A stretch of 52,446 bases of DNA from Fluviirhizobium alvei. Lineage in GTDB: Bacteria > Pseudomonadota > Alphaproteobacteria > Rhizobiales > Rhizobiaceae. The translations under genes and the position numbers were made by a program. Shown here one piece after another: positions 29,653 to 37,450 of the stretch. The DNA is taken from NCBI RefSeq assembly GCF_030551875.1, contig NZ_JAUOZU010000024.1:1-52446 (forward strand). The letters run 5' to 3'. Positions within the stretch are counted from its first letter, which is position 1. Every line of letters begins with the position of its first letter. The notes under the pieces are model-generated. The model had not been told where the DNA came from and ran no database searches. It saw only the letters and a list, made by a program, of their open reading frames with translations.

Positions 29653-30180
29653 ATGGCCCTTACAGTCGAAACAGGAACCGGCCTGTCTGACGCGGACGCG
29701 CTTATCACGCTCGCATTTTCCGACGCGTATCATAGCGCGATCGGCAACAGCACTTGGACCGGCACGGACGCGCTCAAGGAAGCCGCAATCCGCCGCGCTA
29801 CGGCGTTCATCAGCAATTCTTTCACATGGCAGGGCCTCCGCACCCGAGGACGTTCGCAGGCGCTCCAGTGGCCGCGTTCTGGCGTTATCGACGCGGAAGG
29901 TTACGGCATCAACTCCGACGAGATCCCGATCGAAATTCAGAACGCCGTCGCAGAGATCGCATTGCGTGAGCTTGTGGATCCTGGTGCTATGAACCCTGAC
30001 TTCAAGGCTTCCGAACTGGTCAAGCGCGAAAAGGTCGGCCCGCTTGAAACAGAATACGCGCTTAGCAACACGTCCGCAGATGCGCAAAGGCCTGTGCTGT
30101 TGGCGGTGCGCGATATGGTATCGCAGTTTCTGTTGTCTGGCACGTCTAGCCCGATCATTGGCCGGAGCGTTCGGGTCTGA
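29653..30180 (+). CDS. head-tail connector (DnaT-like/gp6-type adaptor)
   Basis: A 175-residue protein (MALTVETGTGLSDADALITL). ATAFISNSFTWQGLRTRGRS and LQWPRSGVIDAEGYGINSDE, then IPIEIQNAVAEIAL match the family often labelled putative DnaT-like, which is structurally an HK97 gp6-type adaptor in phages. It would bind beneath the portal. The stop overlaps the next ATG. Confidence 0.85.
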   Translation: MALTVETGTGLSDADALITLAFSDAYHSAIGNSTWTGTDALKEAAIRRATAFISNSFTWQGLRTRGRSQALQWPRSGVIDAEGYGINSDEIPIEIQNAVAEIALRELVDPGAMNPDFKASELVKREKVGPLETEYALSNTSADAQRPVLLAVRDMVSQFLLSGTSSPIIGRSVRV

Positions 30181-30545
30181 TGGCTTTTGATTACGCCAAA
30201 TCACGCGCAACGGCTGAAAGGCTTATAGGGCGCTTTGGGCAAGCAGGCGCTATCAAGCGAACGACGGATTCTGGCCCGGCGTACGGACCGGCCTATGACC
30301 CTACAGTGACGACAACGAACTATGCATGCACGCTTGTCGTCATTGATATCGCACTCGACAAGATCGACGGAACGCTGATCGAAGCCACCGATAAAATGGC
30401 CTATGTCTCCACCTCTGGGCTTGCCATAGACATCACGACGGCTGATTTCATCGAGGTCGGTGGAGTTGAGCATGCAATCAAGATAGTCCGTCCGCTTAAC
30501 CCGGCTGGAACAGTCGTGTTATGGGAAGTGGTGTTCACCGTATGA
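30180..30545 (+). CDS. head closure/neck protein
   Basis: A 121-residue beta-rich protein (MAFDYAKSRATAERLIGRFG) with a central NYACTLVVIDIALDKIDGTL and an end VVLWEVVFTV. Size, composition and place between adaptor and head morphogenesis gene fit a head-closure (gp7/stopper-like) protein. Assignment by position and pattern. Confidence 0.75.
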   Translation: MAFDYAKSRATAERLIGRFGQAGAIKRTTDSGPAYGPAYDPTVTTTNYACTLVVIDIALDKIDGTLIEATDKMAYVSTSGLAIDITTADFIEVGGVEHAIKIVRPLNPAGTVVLWEVVFTV

Positions 30546-30664
30546 ACGACAACAGGCCGCCACGCTCGACAGTTCGCCTCATGGTTCGCGGCTCGATGAT
30601 CGCTTTCGTGGTTGGCGCGTTCGCCCGCTATGGCTGGGAATCGACTGGCTGGATGATCGGGTGA
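30542..30664 (+). CDS. 40-residue membrane-type small protein
   Basis: MNDNRPPRSTVRLMVRGSMI then AFVVGAFARYGWESTGWMIG: a basic start and one short hydrophobic segment. It starts in ATGA on the upstream stop and ends 3 bases before the next gene, filling an otherwise empty slot. Function unknown. Confidence 0.55.
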   Translation: MNDNRPPRSTVRLMVRGSMIAFVVGAFARYGWESTGWMIG

Positions 30665-30667
30665 AGT

Positions 30668-31717
30668 ATGGACTTTGACGAATTGCTTGAACGCTATGAG
30701 CCACGGCTTGCGGCGGCGTTTCGCGAGTGCATCGAAGCGATCAAGTCCGCTATTGTGCTCAAGGCTGTCGTCGAGAGGCTGCAGCGTGGTGATATCTACG
30801 GAGCAATCAAGGCAATCCAGATCGAGTCGGAAGTTTTCTCTGCGCTTGAGATCGCCCTGCAAGAGGCATTCAATGCCGGCGGGGTTAGCATGGTTGAAAG
30901 CCTGCCAAAGCTGGTCGCACCCGATGGAACGCGCGTCCTGTTTCAGTTCGGCGTCCGGAACCTTGAGGCTGAGGCGCTTCTTCGGTCGCAATCGTCAGGG
31001 CTTGTAACAAGGATCACAGACGATCAACGAGAGGCGCTGCGCATCGCATTCGAAAGCGGTCTATCGCGTGGGCAGAACCCTACCGCAACGGCGCTTGAGG
31101 TCGTCGGTCGCATCAGCCGTGTGACCGGGCGGCGGGAAGGGGGCTTGATTGGGCTTACATCGCGCCAGGTTGAGTTCATCAGCCGCGCACGCGAAAGTCT
31201 GCTGGCTGGCGACGTCGATGGAATGCGCCGCTATCTCGAATTGAAGACACGAGACCGGCGGTTTGATCGAACCGTTGCCAAAGCGATCCGCGATGGGAAA
31301 CCGGTGCCACCGGATATGGTGGCGAAGCTCATTGCGAGGCTATCCGACAGAAACCTTCTCTTGCGCGGACAGACAATTGCGTTGGAGGAGACCCGCACCG
31401 CACTCTTCACCGTCCGCGACAATGCAATCCGTCAGCAGATCCAGGCCGGAAAGATCGCTGCGCAGGACGTGACAAAGCACTGGCAGCATTCTGGATCGGA
31501 GCATCCGCGTTTGCAGCACATTGAGATGGCTGCCCGCTACAAAGCAGAAGGCGTGCCGCTTGATCAACCATTCATCGCCGCCGATGGAACCCCTCTCATG
31601 TATCCGCATGACCCAAAGGCTCCGGCGAGGCATACGATAGGTTGCAGGTGCCGCATGAGCTATGACATCGATTATGTCGCCGCTGGGCTTCGCAAGTATC
31701 GTGCTAGGACAGCCTAA
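30668..31717 (+). CDS. head morphogenesis protein (Mu F-like)
   Basis: A 349-residue protein. The C-terminal domain has the Phage_Mu_F pattern: LALEETRTALFTVRDN-type helix (QTIALEETRTALFTVRDNAI), KHWQHSGSEHPRLQHIEMA, and APARHTIGCRCRMSYD with its Cys pair. The N-terminal half is helical. Such minor head proteins (SPP1 gp7 type) bind the portal inside the prohead and assist DNA delivery. Abuts the next gene (TAATG). Confidence 0.85.
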   Translation: MDFDELLERYEPRLAAAFRECIEAIKSAIVLKAVVERLQRGDIYGAIKAIQIESEVFSALEIALQEAFNAGGVSMVESLPKLVAPDGTRVLFQFGVRNLEAEALLRSQSSGLVTRITDDQREALRIAFESGLSRGQNPTATALEVVGRISRVTGRREGGLIGLTSRQVEFISRARESLLAGDVDGMRRYLELKTRDRRFDRTVAKAIRDGKPVPPDMVAKLIARLSDRNLLLRGQTIALEETRTALFTVRDNAIRQQIQAGKIAAQDVTKHWQHSGSEHPRLQHIEMAARYKAEGVPLDQPFIAADGTPLMYPHDPKAPARHTIGCRCRMSYDIDYVAAGLRKYRARTA

Positions 31718-32163
31718 TGGCATCGCTTTCTTTCGCCGCTGCAGTCGCTGGATGGGCTGAGAAGGTGCCGGAGGCGATCGAGGCTGTTCGAAATGAGAGT
31801 GCAAAGGAAGTCGTTCGCGATATGCAGACGCTCCGGTCGGAAGGCGGGCGCATGCGGTTCGACACCGGTTTTCTCTGGTCGTCTCTCATGGCAAGCACAT
31901 CGTCTATGCCGAGCATCAATGCCAGCGCACGCCCTGCCGATGGCGGTAGCTATTCCTTCGACTTCGGACAGGTGGAAGCAGTCATTGCCGGGTCATCTCT
32001 CGATGACACGCTCTATTTCGGTTACACGGCATCCTATGCCGCATATCGCGAATATGGGGCCAACGGGCAGCCAGCCGATGGGTTTGTACGCCTAGCGGCC
32101 ATGAATTGGCCGGATATCGTCAATCGGAATGCGAAGAAGGTGAAACAGGCTTTTGGTCTATGA
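31717..32163 (+). CDS. head-tail joining protein (HK97 gp10-like)
   Basis: A 148-residue protein (MASLSFAAAVAGWAEKVPEA). FDTGFLWSSLMAST, LYFGYTASYAAYREYGANGQ and GFVRLAAMNWPDIV match the 'R.DTGFLR.S' and 'Y....EYG' pattern of HK97 gp10-type neck proteins. Order before the tail terminator is standard. Confidence 0.85.
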   Translation: MASLSFAAAVAGWAEKVPEAIEAVRNESAKEVVRDMQTLRSEGGRMRFDTGFLWSSLMASTSSMPSINASARPADGGSYSFDFGQVEAVIAGSSLDDTLYFGYTASYAAYREYGANGQPADGFVRLAAMNWPDIVNRNAKKVKQAFGL

Positions 32164-32353
32164 TGGCTTTATTGCCGTCGCTTCCTTCTTCCGCCGCCAT
32201 AAGAAGGCCGATAGCAAGAAGCAATAGCGCCTTGTCTGCAGCGCGAATGGCTGTTTCTGCCCGTTTTGTGATGCCGCTCTTTTGGGACAACAACTCACGG
32301 GCTTGAAGAAGGGCGTCATGGGCCTCGTTGTCGGTGAGAAGTTTTTTGGACAT
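32120..32353 (-). CDS. small protein on the opposite strand in the tail module
   Basis: A 77-residue product, MSKKLLTDNEAHDALLQARE..., with helix and a hydrophobic segment (ALLLLAIGLLMAAEEG). It fills the 203-bp gap between two plus-strand tail genes but is antisense and overlaps the upstream gene end by 44 bases. It may be a moron-like small gene; a non-coding gap is the alternative. Confidence 0.4.
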   Translation of the reverse strand: MSKKLLTDNEAHDALLQARELLSQKSGITKRAETAIRAADKALLLLAIGLLMAAEEGSDGNKAIIDQKPVSPSSHSD

Positions 32354-32366
32354 GAGGCATTGATAT

Positions 32367-32792
32367 ATGGCGACCGGTGCTGACGCAATCATCCTTTCTG
32401 CCTTGCTTGAACATCTCGGCACGTTGACGTTCACGCCTGCTTTGCAGATCGCAATGCCTGGTATCGACTTCCCAGCTGCCGGCCAAGCCAAACCGGGCAA
32501 CTACCTACAGGCGTCATTCCTGCCGAACGACACGACCAACACCGAACTTGGGGCAGGGCAGGAGCAGCACCGCGGGATCATGCAGGTGTCCGTTTACTGG
32601 AAGAATGGTGTCGGACTCATCAAGCCGCTGGAAGCCGCCGACCGTATCATCGACCACTTCGCCAAAGAGACGAAGCTCTACAAGGATGGGCTCAAGATTG
32701 TGATCGATCGCAAGCCCTATGCAGCCCCACCGCTGCAGGAAACTGACCGTGTGCATGTGCCTGTCACGGTTCGATATCACGCTTTCTCTTGA
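32367..32792 (+). CDS. tail terminator protein (DUF4128-like)
   Basis: A 141-residue protein. ADAIILSALLEHLGTLTFTP, YLQASFLPNDTTNTELGAGQ and QVSVYWKNGVGLIKPLEAAD, then VPVTVRYHAF, fit the DUF4128/lambda gpU-type tail completion family, which caps the tail tube for joining to the head. Confidence 0.85.
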   Translation: MATGADAIILSALLEHLGTLTFTPALQIAMPGIDFPAAGQAKPGNYLQASFLPNDTTNTELGAGQEQHRGIMQVSVYWKNGVGLIKPLEAADRIIDHFAKETKLYKDGLKIVIDRKPYAAPPLQETDRVHVPVTVRYHAFS

Positions 32793-32810
32793 CATAGAAA
32801 GGAGCCTACC

Positions 32811-33299
32811 ATGGCTGGCATCAAGACGACCCTCGCGGGCGCGAAAGTATCCATCAGCACCACTGCCGTGACGCTGCCGCTCAATGCCGCTGGCTTCGCG
32901 GCTCTGACCTATTCGGAAATTGGTTCCGTCGGGAACCTCGGCGATTACGGCGCCGCGCCGAATATGATCTCCTATAACACGCTTGCAACGCAGGTCACGT
33001 CGAAGGCCAAGGGCGTCGAGGATGCCGGCGAACTGTCCATCGAGGTCGCCCGCATTTTTGACGATGTTGGCCAGATCGCGATCCGGGCAGCCGGCGCCAC
33101 CAAGCATATCTATGCGATCAAGATCGAATATGACGATGCGCCGACGGAAGACTGGTCGAATACGATCATGTATGCAGCCGGCCCCGTTTCCGGCCCGCAG
33201 ATGCTTGGCGGCTCCACCGACGATTTCATCCGTGAATCCTACACGGTGGCATTCACTGATCAGCGGCCGATTTACGTCGCCCCTGTCGAAACTCCGTGA
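32811..33299 (+). CDS. major tail tube protein
   Basis: A 162-residue beta-rich protein (MAGIKTTLAGAKVSISTTAV) with AGFAALTYSEIGSVGNLGDY, ATQVTSKAKGVEDAGELSIE and MYAAGPVSGP; typical of siphophage tail tube proteins (gpV N-domain type). AAAGGAGCCTACC precedes the ATG. Lies just before the G/GT chaperone genes, as expected. Confidence 0.9.
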   Translation: MAGIKTTLAGAKVSISTTAVTLPLNAAGFAALTYSEIGSVGNLGDYGAAPNMISYNTLATQVTSKAKGVEDAGELSIEVARIFDDVGQIAIRAAGATKHIYAIKIEYDDAPTEDWSNTIMYAAGPVSGPQMLGGSTDDFIRESYTVAFTDQRPIYVAPVETP

Positions 33300-33308
33300 G
33301 GCTGACGC

Positions 33309-33695
33309 ATGGATCTCCTTTCAATCACCCCGAACACAACGTTCCTCGCTCTCAAGCACCCGGCGACCGGTGAAGATATCGGCGTCACGGTCGAGTTGCG
33401 CAGCCTTGAAAGCGATGAGGTCAAGGCCGTCGAGCGCATGATCAAGAACAAGGCGCTCAAGGGCGGACGCAACACAGTCACCGCCGAAAAGATCGATGAC
33501 AACGCGGCGGCTATTCTTTCCGCAGCGATCGTGTCGTGGAGCTTCTCCGGCGATGCCAACCTTGGCGGCGACAAGAACCCGGCCTGCAATGATGCGAACA
33601 AGCGCAAACTGCTGTCCGTGCCGCCGATCGCCAAGCAGATTGATCAGGCGCTCGGAGACGAAACCGCTTTTTTCGCATCCTCGGCGAACGGCTAA
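33309..33695 (+). CDS. tail assembly chaperone G
   Basis: A 128-residue protein (MDLLSITPNTTFLALKHPAT). LRSLESDEVKAVERMIKNKA resembles other gpG-type chaperones. It is the unshifted product of a frameshift pair: ribosomes that do not slip at T TTT TTC (33668-33674) end at 33695. G coats the tape measure protein during tail assembly. Confidence 0.85.
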   Translation: MDLLSITPNTTFLALKHPATGEDIGVTVELRSLESDEVKAVERMIKNKALKGGRNTVTAEKIDDNAAAILSAAIVSWSFSGDANLGGDKNPACNDANKRKLLSVPPIAKQIDQALGDETAFFASSANG

Positions 33696-34081
33696 GCGAA
33701 GCCGTCGCCGTTGCGGTCGAATGGAACACGCCAGGCTATGAACTTGATCGCGGTCGGGCGGGGAAAGACACGGTCTCGAAGCGCGAAATGTACGAGCGCT
33801 TCGGGCGCGACGATCTGATCCAGACGCCGGATATACCTGAAGAAGGCGAAAGCCTTTGGTCTGCATTCTGGGCGCTAAACAGACGCCGTCAGCATGGAAT
33901 GAATGGACCGCAGCCTTTGACCTATTCCGAGATCGGATTTTGGTCACGCCTCACAGGAGAAATCCTCCTGCGAGACGAAATTACAATCATCATAGAAATG
34001 GATGACGCCTATATCGTCGCTCTTGAAAAGGAGCGAGACGCACAGCGCGTTGCCAACAAGCGTCCGGGCGATCGGGATTAG
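33309..34081 (+). CDS. tail assembly chaperone GT (programmed -1 frameshift)
   Basis: The -1 frame downstream of the slip heptamer TTTTTTC (33668-33674, read T TTT TTC) is open from FFRILGERLSEAVAVAVEWN to QRVANKRPGDRD, giving a fusion of about 257 residues. The T part includes YERFGRDDLIQTPDIPEEGE and WSAFWALNRRR. The lambda-type G/GT arrangement and a canonical heptamer support real frameshifting. GT should recruit tail tube subunits to the tape measure. Confidence 0.88.
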
Positions 34082-34111
34082 TGAAAACCATGGCTGCTTC
34101 TTGCTGGGTGA

Positions 34112-34516
34112 TCAACTTTTTAGCCCTGAGGTAATAGCGGCCATCTTCGCCTCCAATTCCTTACGTAGGTCTTCCCGATGAGTGACATCAACTTGGCCAG
34201 GGCTAAGAGGATTGCCGAACGTCGCGATGATGCGTGGGGATATCTTGGTAGGGTTGTCGCCGGTAATCGCAAACTGGTAGAATATCTTCAAGTTGTTGGA
34301 GAAGACCATTTCTCCGGGCGTTTGATATCGCTCCACCAGCAACGTGAAATCGCTATCGGTATTGATCCTGTATTTTGCGTCAGAAAATCCGGCGACAAGC
34401 GCCTCTCTCGTTTCAAGCCGACTGGCCGGGACGGTATACTCCAACGGCTCATAGTTAAGCGTCGTGCACCCACAAAGCAGCGTCAAAAGCGCGGCTACAA
34501 AAAGTCCGATTTTCAT
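34112..34516 (-). CDS. small lipoprotein (moron-type)
   Basis: A 134-residue protein with a lipoprotein signal, MKIGLFVAALLTLLCGCTTL: lipobox LLCGC, lipidated Cys about residue 15 or 17. The mature part is mixed alpha/beta. GGGGGG precedes the ATG. It lies on the strand opposite to the late genes, last in a four-gene minus operon. Surface lipoproteins in such places often change host envelope or exclude superinfecting phage; that is inference. Confidence 0.75.
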   Translation of the reverse strand: MKIGLFVAALLTLLCGCTTLNYEPLEYTVPASRLETREALVAGFSDAKYRINTDSDFTLLVERYQTPGEMVFSNNLKIFYQFAITGDNPTKISPRIIATFGNPLSPGQVDVTHREDLRKELEAKMAAITSGLKS

Positions 34517-34571
34517 GATTGCCCCCCAATACGATCAGAGCAATCAAGCAAAACTCGGAGAGGTTGTCCAG

Positions 34572-34649
34572 TTAGTCTTTCAAGTAGCCGTGGCCAATCA
34601 GCCAGTCGCGGAGGATGCGGCGGATCGCTTCGGAATTACGGTGAGGCAT
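34572..34649 (-). CDS. 25-residue small protein
   Basis: MPHRNSEAIRRILRDWLIGH followed by GYLKD, with CGGAGACGAA before the ATG, overlapping the end of the nuclease gene by 14 bases. Amphipathic and basic. Weak support but well placed within the minus operon. Confidence 0.4.
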   Translation of the reverse strand: MPHRNSEAIRRILRDWLIGHGYLKD

Positions 34650-35181
34650 TTCGTCTCCGTGTATCAGCGGTTTGCTTCATGCTGCCTTTTACATAGGCTA
34701 TCCATTTGTCATCGGGTTCGAACGGTACCTTCCCTCGATCAATGTCACGCTGACGAAGTTCATCCACCCAAGGCTTTAAATCATCAGAAAGTAAATCGTA
34801 CACGGAGGTTTCAGTCGCAAGACCTAGGCGGTCTTGAATGCGTCTTATCATTGCGCTCGTCGTATATTCATCGCCAGCCGAAATGCAGGAGCTTATGGCG
34901 AGAGACGGGAATGGCTTGGCTTCGCTGCCGGTCGCTTTGGATACTGCTGCAAGTGCCTGATCGAAGGTAATGTTAAACCATTCGCCCATGATACGAAAAC
35001 TGTGAAGACTGGAAAGCGCGCGGCGTTCGGCAATTGTCGCATCATCGCAGGGGAATATAGCCTCTCCAACCAACGGATACCCTGAGTGGCCTTGGTGCTG
35101 GCGCAATCGTCTTATGGGGTCGTTTGCCCTTCCAACCTTCCGCCATCCGAGAGGGTGGGCGATTATGTAGAGATAACTCAC
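34636..35181 (-). CDS. GIY-YIG / T5orf172-type nuclease
   Basis: A 181-residue protein starting at GTG in a GTGA overlap with the upstream stop. YLYIIAHPLGWRKVGRANDP then IRRLRQHQ is the GIY-YIG core as found in T5orf172/MUG113 proteins ('YIxxxxxxxxxKVGxSxxPxxRLxxHQ'), with ERRALSSLHSFRI supplying the conserved Glu helix. It may be a selfish or interference nuclease. It pairs with a CopG-type regulator in the same operon. Confidence 0.85.
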   Translation of the reverse strand: MSYLYIIAHPLGWRKVGRANDPIRRLRQHQGHSGYPLVGEAIFPCDDATIAERRALSSLHSFRIMGEWFNITFDQALAAVSKATGSEAKPFPSLAISSCISAGDEYTTSAMIRRIQDRLGLATETSVYDLLSDDLKPWVDELRQRDIDRGKVPFEPDDKWIAYVKGSMKQTADTRRRNASP

Positions 35182-35330
35182 TTTGGCAGGTATCCTTTTT
35201 CTTTGAGGTTTGCTGTCAGGAGTCTTTCGACGTAGGAGGCCAGGGACCGATCATCATCGGCTGCCGCTTTCTCAGCGGCGGCTTTCACTTGATCTGGCAC
35301 CCGAACTGAAATTGCAGAAGTTTTTGCCAT
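35178..35330 (-). CDS. CopG/Arc-type ribbon-helix-helix protein
   Basis: A 50-residue product, MAKTSAISVRVPDQVKAAAE, then DDDRSLASYVERLLTANLKE: the strand and two helices of a ribbon-helix-helix repressor. Its stop overlaps the GIY-YIG start. The upstream inverted repeat TTGTGTGCA/TGCACACAA is a likely operator, so it probably represses this small operon in the prophage. Confidence 0.7.
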   Translation of the reverse strand: MAKTSAISVRVPDQVKAAAEKAAADDDRSLASYVERLLTANLKEKGYLPK

Positions 35331-35338
35331 GTGTTCAC

Positions 35339-35395
35339 TTGTGTGCAGTTGACATTCAAATAGAATGAGTTCATATTAAACACAGTTGCACACAA
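35339..35395. promoter_or_regulatory. operator/promoter of the CopG-nuclease operon
   Basis: TTGTGTGCA (35339-35347) and TGCACACAA (35387-35395) form a perfect 9-bp inverted repeat around AT-rich DNA, upstream of the minus-strand CopG gene. Immediately beyond, GGGCCG/CGGCCC (about 35403-35438) forms a stem. Confidence 0.65.
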
Positions 35396-35471
35396 ATGCA
35401 ACGGGCCGATACAAGAGTTCGCACCTCTCGACCGGCCCTAACCGAAACGAGGATCTTAGGAGGATCATCGA

Positions 35472-35636
35472 ATGGCTAACTCTGCCATACCCCTTTCTGC
35501 GCTTTTCCGAAACCCCGTTGTAGCGGATGCCTTCCGCCGTGCGGAGCGCGATGCCGGATCTGCCTATGCTGTTACGGAGCCGAAGAAGCCGGTTCTTGCC
35601 GGCGGCGCTGCTCGCGTTCTGGAGGAAGTGGCATGA
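35472..35636 (+). CDS. small protein
   Basis: A 54-residue product, MANSAIPLSALFRNPVVADA then FRRAERDAGSAYAV, with an excellent site GGAGGATCATCG before the ATG. The stop overlaps the next start. No family; its coupling suggests work with the exported protein that follows. Confidence 0.6.
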   Translation: MANSAIPLSALFRNPVVADAFRRAERDAGSAYAVTEPKKPVLAGGAARVLEEVA

Positions 35637-36010
35637 ACCGGCGCGCTGTTTTGAAGGGTGGCCTTGTTCTTGCTGCTACGGCCCACACGGTGGCGCTCGC
35701 CCCTGAAAGGGCAAGCAGCGCTACGCTGGCGAGACTGACCATGGCTGATGGTCACGCATCTCCGTTCGCAGAGAAGGGAGACGTGATCGTTTTCGATGAA
35801 GCGAACACTACGCCCGAGAGCGGAGCGACGTTCGTCACGAAGGCTGAAACGTCAGGGATGCCGTATGTTGGGCGGATCTGGCGGGATGAAGACGGCCACT
35901 GGTGGCTTGAGAGATTTGCGCGAGGCGACCTCTACGGCCCCGTGCCGGACGAGATGATGAACCGGGCCATTCAAGGCCGAGTTACAGGCGTCTGGAAACA
36001 CATCACATGA
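35633..36010 (+). CDS. exported protein with Tat-like signal
   Basis: A 125-residue protein. MNRRAVLKGGLVLAATAHTV carries twin arginines and a hydrophobic stretch, a Tat-like leader. The mature part (KGDVIVFDEANTTPESGATF ... PYVGRIWRDEDGHWWLERFA ... IQGRVTGVWKHI) resembles the beta-fold of S24/S26-type domains but lacks a clear Ser-Lys dyad. Probably periplasmic; function unknown. Confidence 0.6.
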   Translation: MNRRAVLKGGLVLAATAHTVALAPERASSATLARLTMADGHASPFAEKGDVIVFDEANTTPESGATFVTKAETSGMPYVGRIWRDEDGHWWLERFARGDLYGPVPDEMMNRAIQGRVTGVWKHIT

Positions 36011-36281
36011 AATCTGGCGTTTCGGCGCCTGATAATTGCATCCAGAAATCAAGCACAAAAGAAGAACAAAAATGATATTGGTGCGCAGGTTGTGGAGGGC
36101 TTGGCAATTCTATTGCGATGCGTTGCCGCTTTCTGACACATCATAGAAGATTCGCGATGGCGAATACCCCGGCCCTAAACGGGGTGAGGGAGAGCGGCGT
36201 CTTTGCTTGGACACCATTGCCGCCGCTCCCCCTCGTGTCCACCGGCGATTTTAGGGATCGCCAGCGAAAAGGACCCATATC
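36011..36281 (+). promoter_or_regulatory. structured leader of the rha gene
   Basis: Three consecutive hairpins: TTCGC/GCGAA (36151-36164), CCCCG/CGGGG (36167-36184), and AGCGGCG/CGCCGCT (36193-36227). A 24-codon frame (36072-36146, starting MILVRRLWRAWQFYCD) precedes them. None has a U-run. An attenuation-like leader is possible. Confidence 0.4.
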
Positions 36282-37148
36282 ATGGGCAGCATCCAAAATC
36301 CTACTACATCTCATACAACGATCGTCGCAGAACGCAACCCGATCGTCTTCATGAAGGGAGGCGAAGTCGTTGCCAACAGCCGCGACGTGGCCGAATACTT
36401 CGAGAAAGCACACAAGCATGTACTCGACGCCATAGACGACCTGATCCAGCGCGAGCCTTCCATTGAGCCGAATTTTCGGCCCATTGAAGTTGAAGTGAAA
36501 GTTGGTTTCGGCGTTCGGCTTGATCGCGGCTTCGATATGACTCGTGATGGCTTCACACTGCTCGCAATGGGCTTCACTGGCAAGAAGGCGCTGTCGTTCA
36601 AGCTCAAGTACATCGAAGCCTTCAACGTGATGGAGGCTGAGCTTCGCGGGAATATCCAGTCGGCTCGTGTCAAGGTCAACGTTCCGACAAATGAGCGCCT
36701 TGCTGTAGCCAGGGAAGGTCGCCTTCAGTTCAGGATGTTCCGGTCCGTTGCCCGAGATATCGGTCTAAAGGGCAATCAGGCAGTTCTCTCTGCGAACCGG
36801 GCGACGAAAATGACAACCGGTTTTGATGTCATGGGTGCTCTGGGGCTCATGCGCATTGACGCCGAGGTGAACCAACCGGATCTTCGGCCATCTGATATCG
36901 CCGAGCGTCTCGGTATACGTAGTGCTCAGGAGGCCAACAAGCTTCTCGTCCGCTTCGAGTATCAGAACGCGCTCCGCGATCACAAGGGGCACGTCTACTA
37001 CGAACTGACGCCGAAAGGTGAGCGCGCGGGCGGCGTCTTCAAGGACACCGACAAGAAGACCGGGCACGGAGTCCCGATCAAGCAACTCATGTGGGCTTCT
37101 CGGATCGTCGATCTTCTCAGATCCGATATGGAACAGGAGAATGCATGA
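36282..37148 (+). CDS. rha: Rha-family phage regulatory protein
   Basis: A 288-residue protein. The Rha domain is clear: GGEVVANSRDVAEYFEKAHK, HVLDAIDDLI, FDMTRDGFTLLAMGFTGKKA and FKLKYIEAFNVMEAEL. The C-terminal part (LRPSDIAERLGIRSAQEANK, then VYYELTPKGERAG) looks like a winged-helix or antirepressor-type DNA-binding module. Rha proteins are phage regulators; in phi80/P22 relatives Rha interferes with growth when IHF is absent. Found here within the late region. Its stop overlaps the next gene. Confidence 0.9.
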   Translation: MGSIQNPTTSHTTIVAERNPIVFMKGGEVVANSRDVAEYFEKAHKHVLDAIDDLIQREPSIEPNFRPIEVEVKVGFGVRLDRGFDMTRDGFTLLAMGFTGKKALSFKLKYIEAFNVMEAELRGNIQSARVKVNVPTNERLAVAREGRLQFRMFRSVARDIGLKGNQAVLSANRATKMTTGFDVMGALGLMRIDAEVNQPDLRPSDIAERLGIRSAQEANKLLVRFEYQNALRDHKGHVYYELTPKGERAGGVFKDTDKKTGHGVPIKQLMWASRIVDLLRSDMEQENA

Positions 37149-37384
37149 TGAAGAACGTTTCGCACATTGAGATTGAAGGTGGAACCGTTATTGCGGACGG
37201 CAACTGCTCGCTTCCGACGTTCATTGGCCAGTATCGCTATTACGTCAGCGTCATCGAGGGTGATGGCGGTCGCATTTGCATGTGGGACGGAGACGACTAT
37301 GCGGATGCTCTAATGGAAGCGGATGAGCTCAAGACTTCCTTCAGTGCACGAAGAGTCGTGGATATGACGGTGATGGCGGCATAA
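37145..37384 (+). CDS. small protein downstream of rha
   Basis: A 79-residue protein starting MMKNVSHIEIEGGTVIADGN in ATGA after rha (or one codon on). Beta-rich with a C-terminal helix (DYADALMEADELKTSF). Followed by a strong terminator, so rha and this gene form one unit. Function unknown. Confidence 0.55.
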   Translation: MMKNVSHIEIEGGTVIADGNCSLPTFIGQYRYYVSVIEGDGGRICMWDGDDYADALMEADELKTSFSARRVVDMTVMAA

Positions 37385-37418
37385 ATCGCCATCTGGTGAC
37401 ATTTTGACATGAATTTTC

Positions 37419-37443
37419 GGCGGTTCTTCGGAGCCGCCTTTTT
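37419..37443 (+). terminator. Rho-independent terminator after the rha unit
   Basis: GGCGGTTC-TTCG-GAGCCGCC followed by TTTTT: an 8-bp stem with one G-U pair and a UUCG tetraloop. A strong terminator within the late operon implies either antitermination past it or separate promoters for the tape measure. Confidence 0.9.
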
Positions 37444-37450
37444 ACATGGA

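Noticed and set aside
33788-34081. Independent 97-codon gene after tail chaperone G
   Set aside because: Its frame extends back without stops to the T TTT TTC slip site, so it is the T part of GT.
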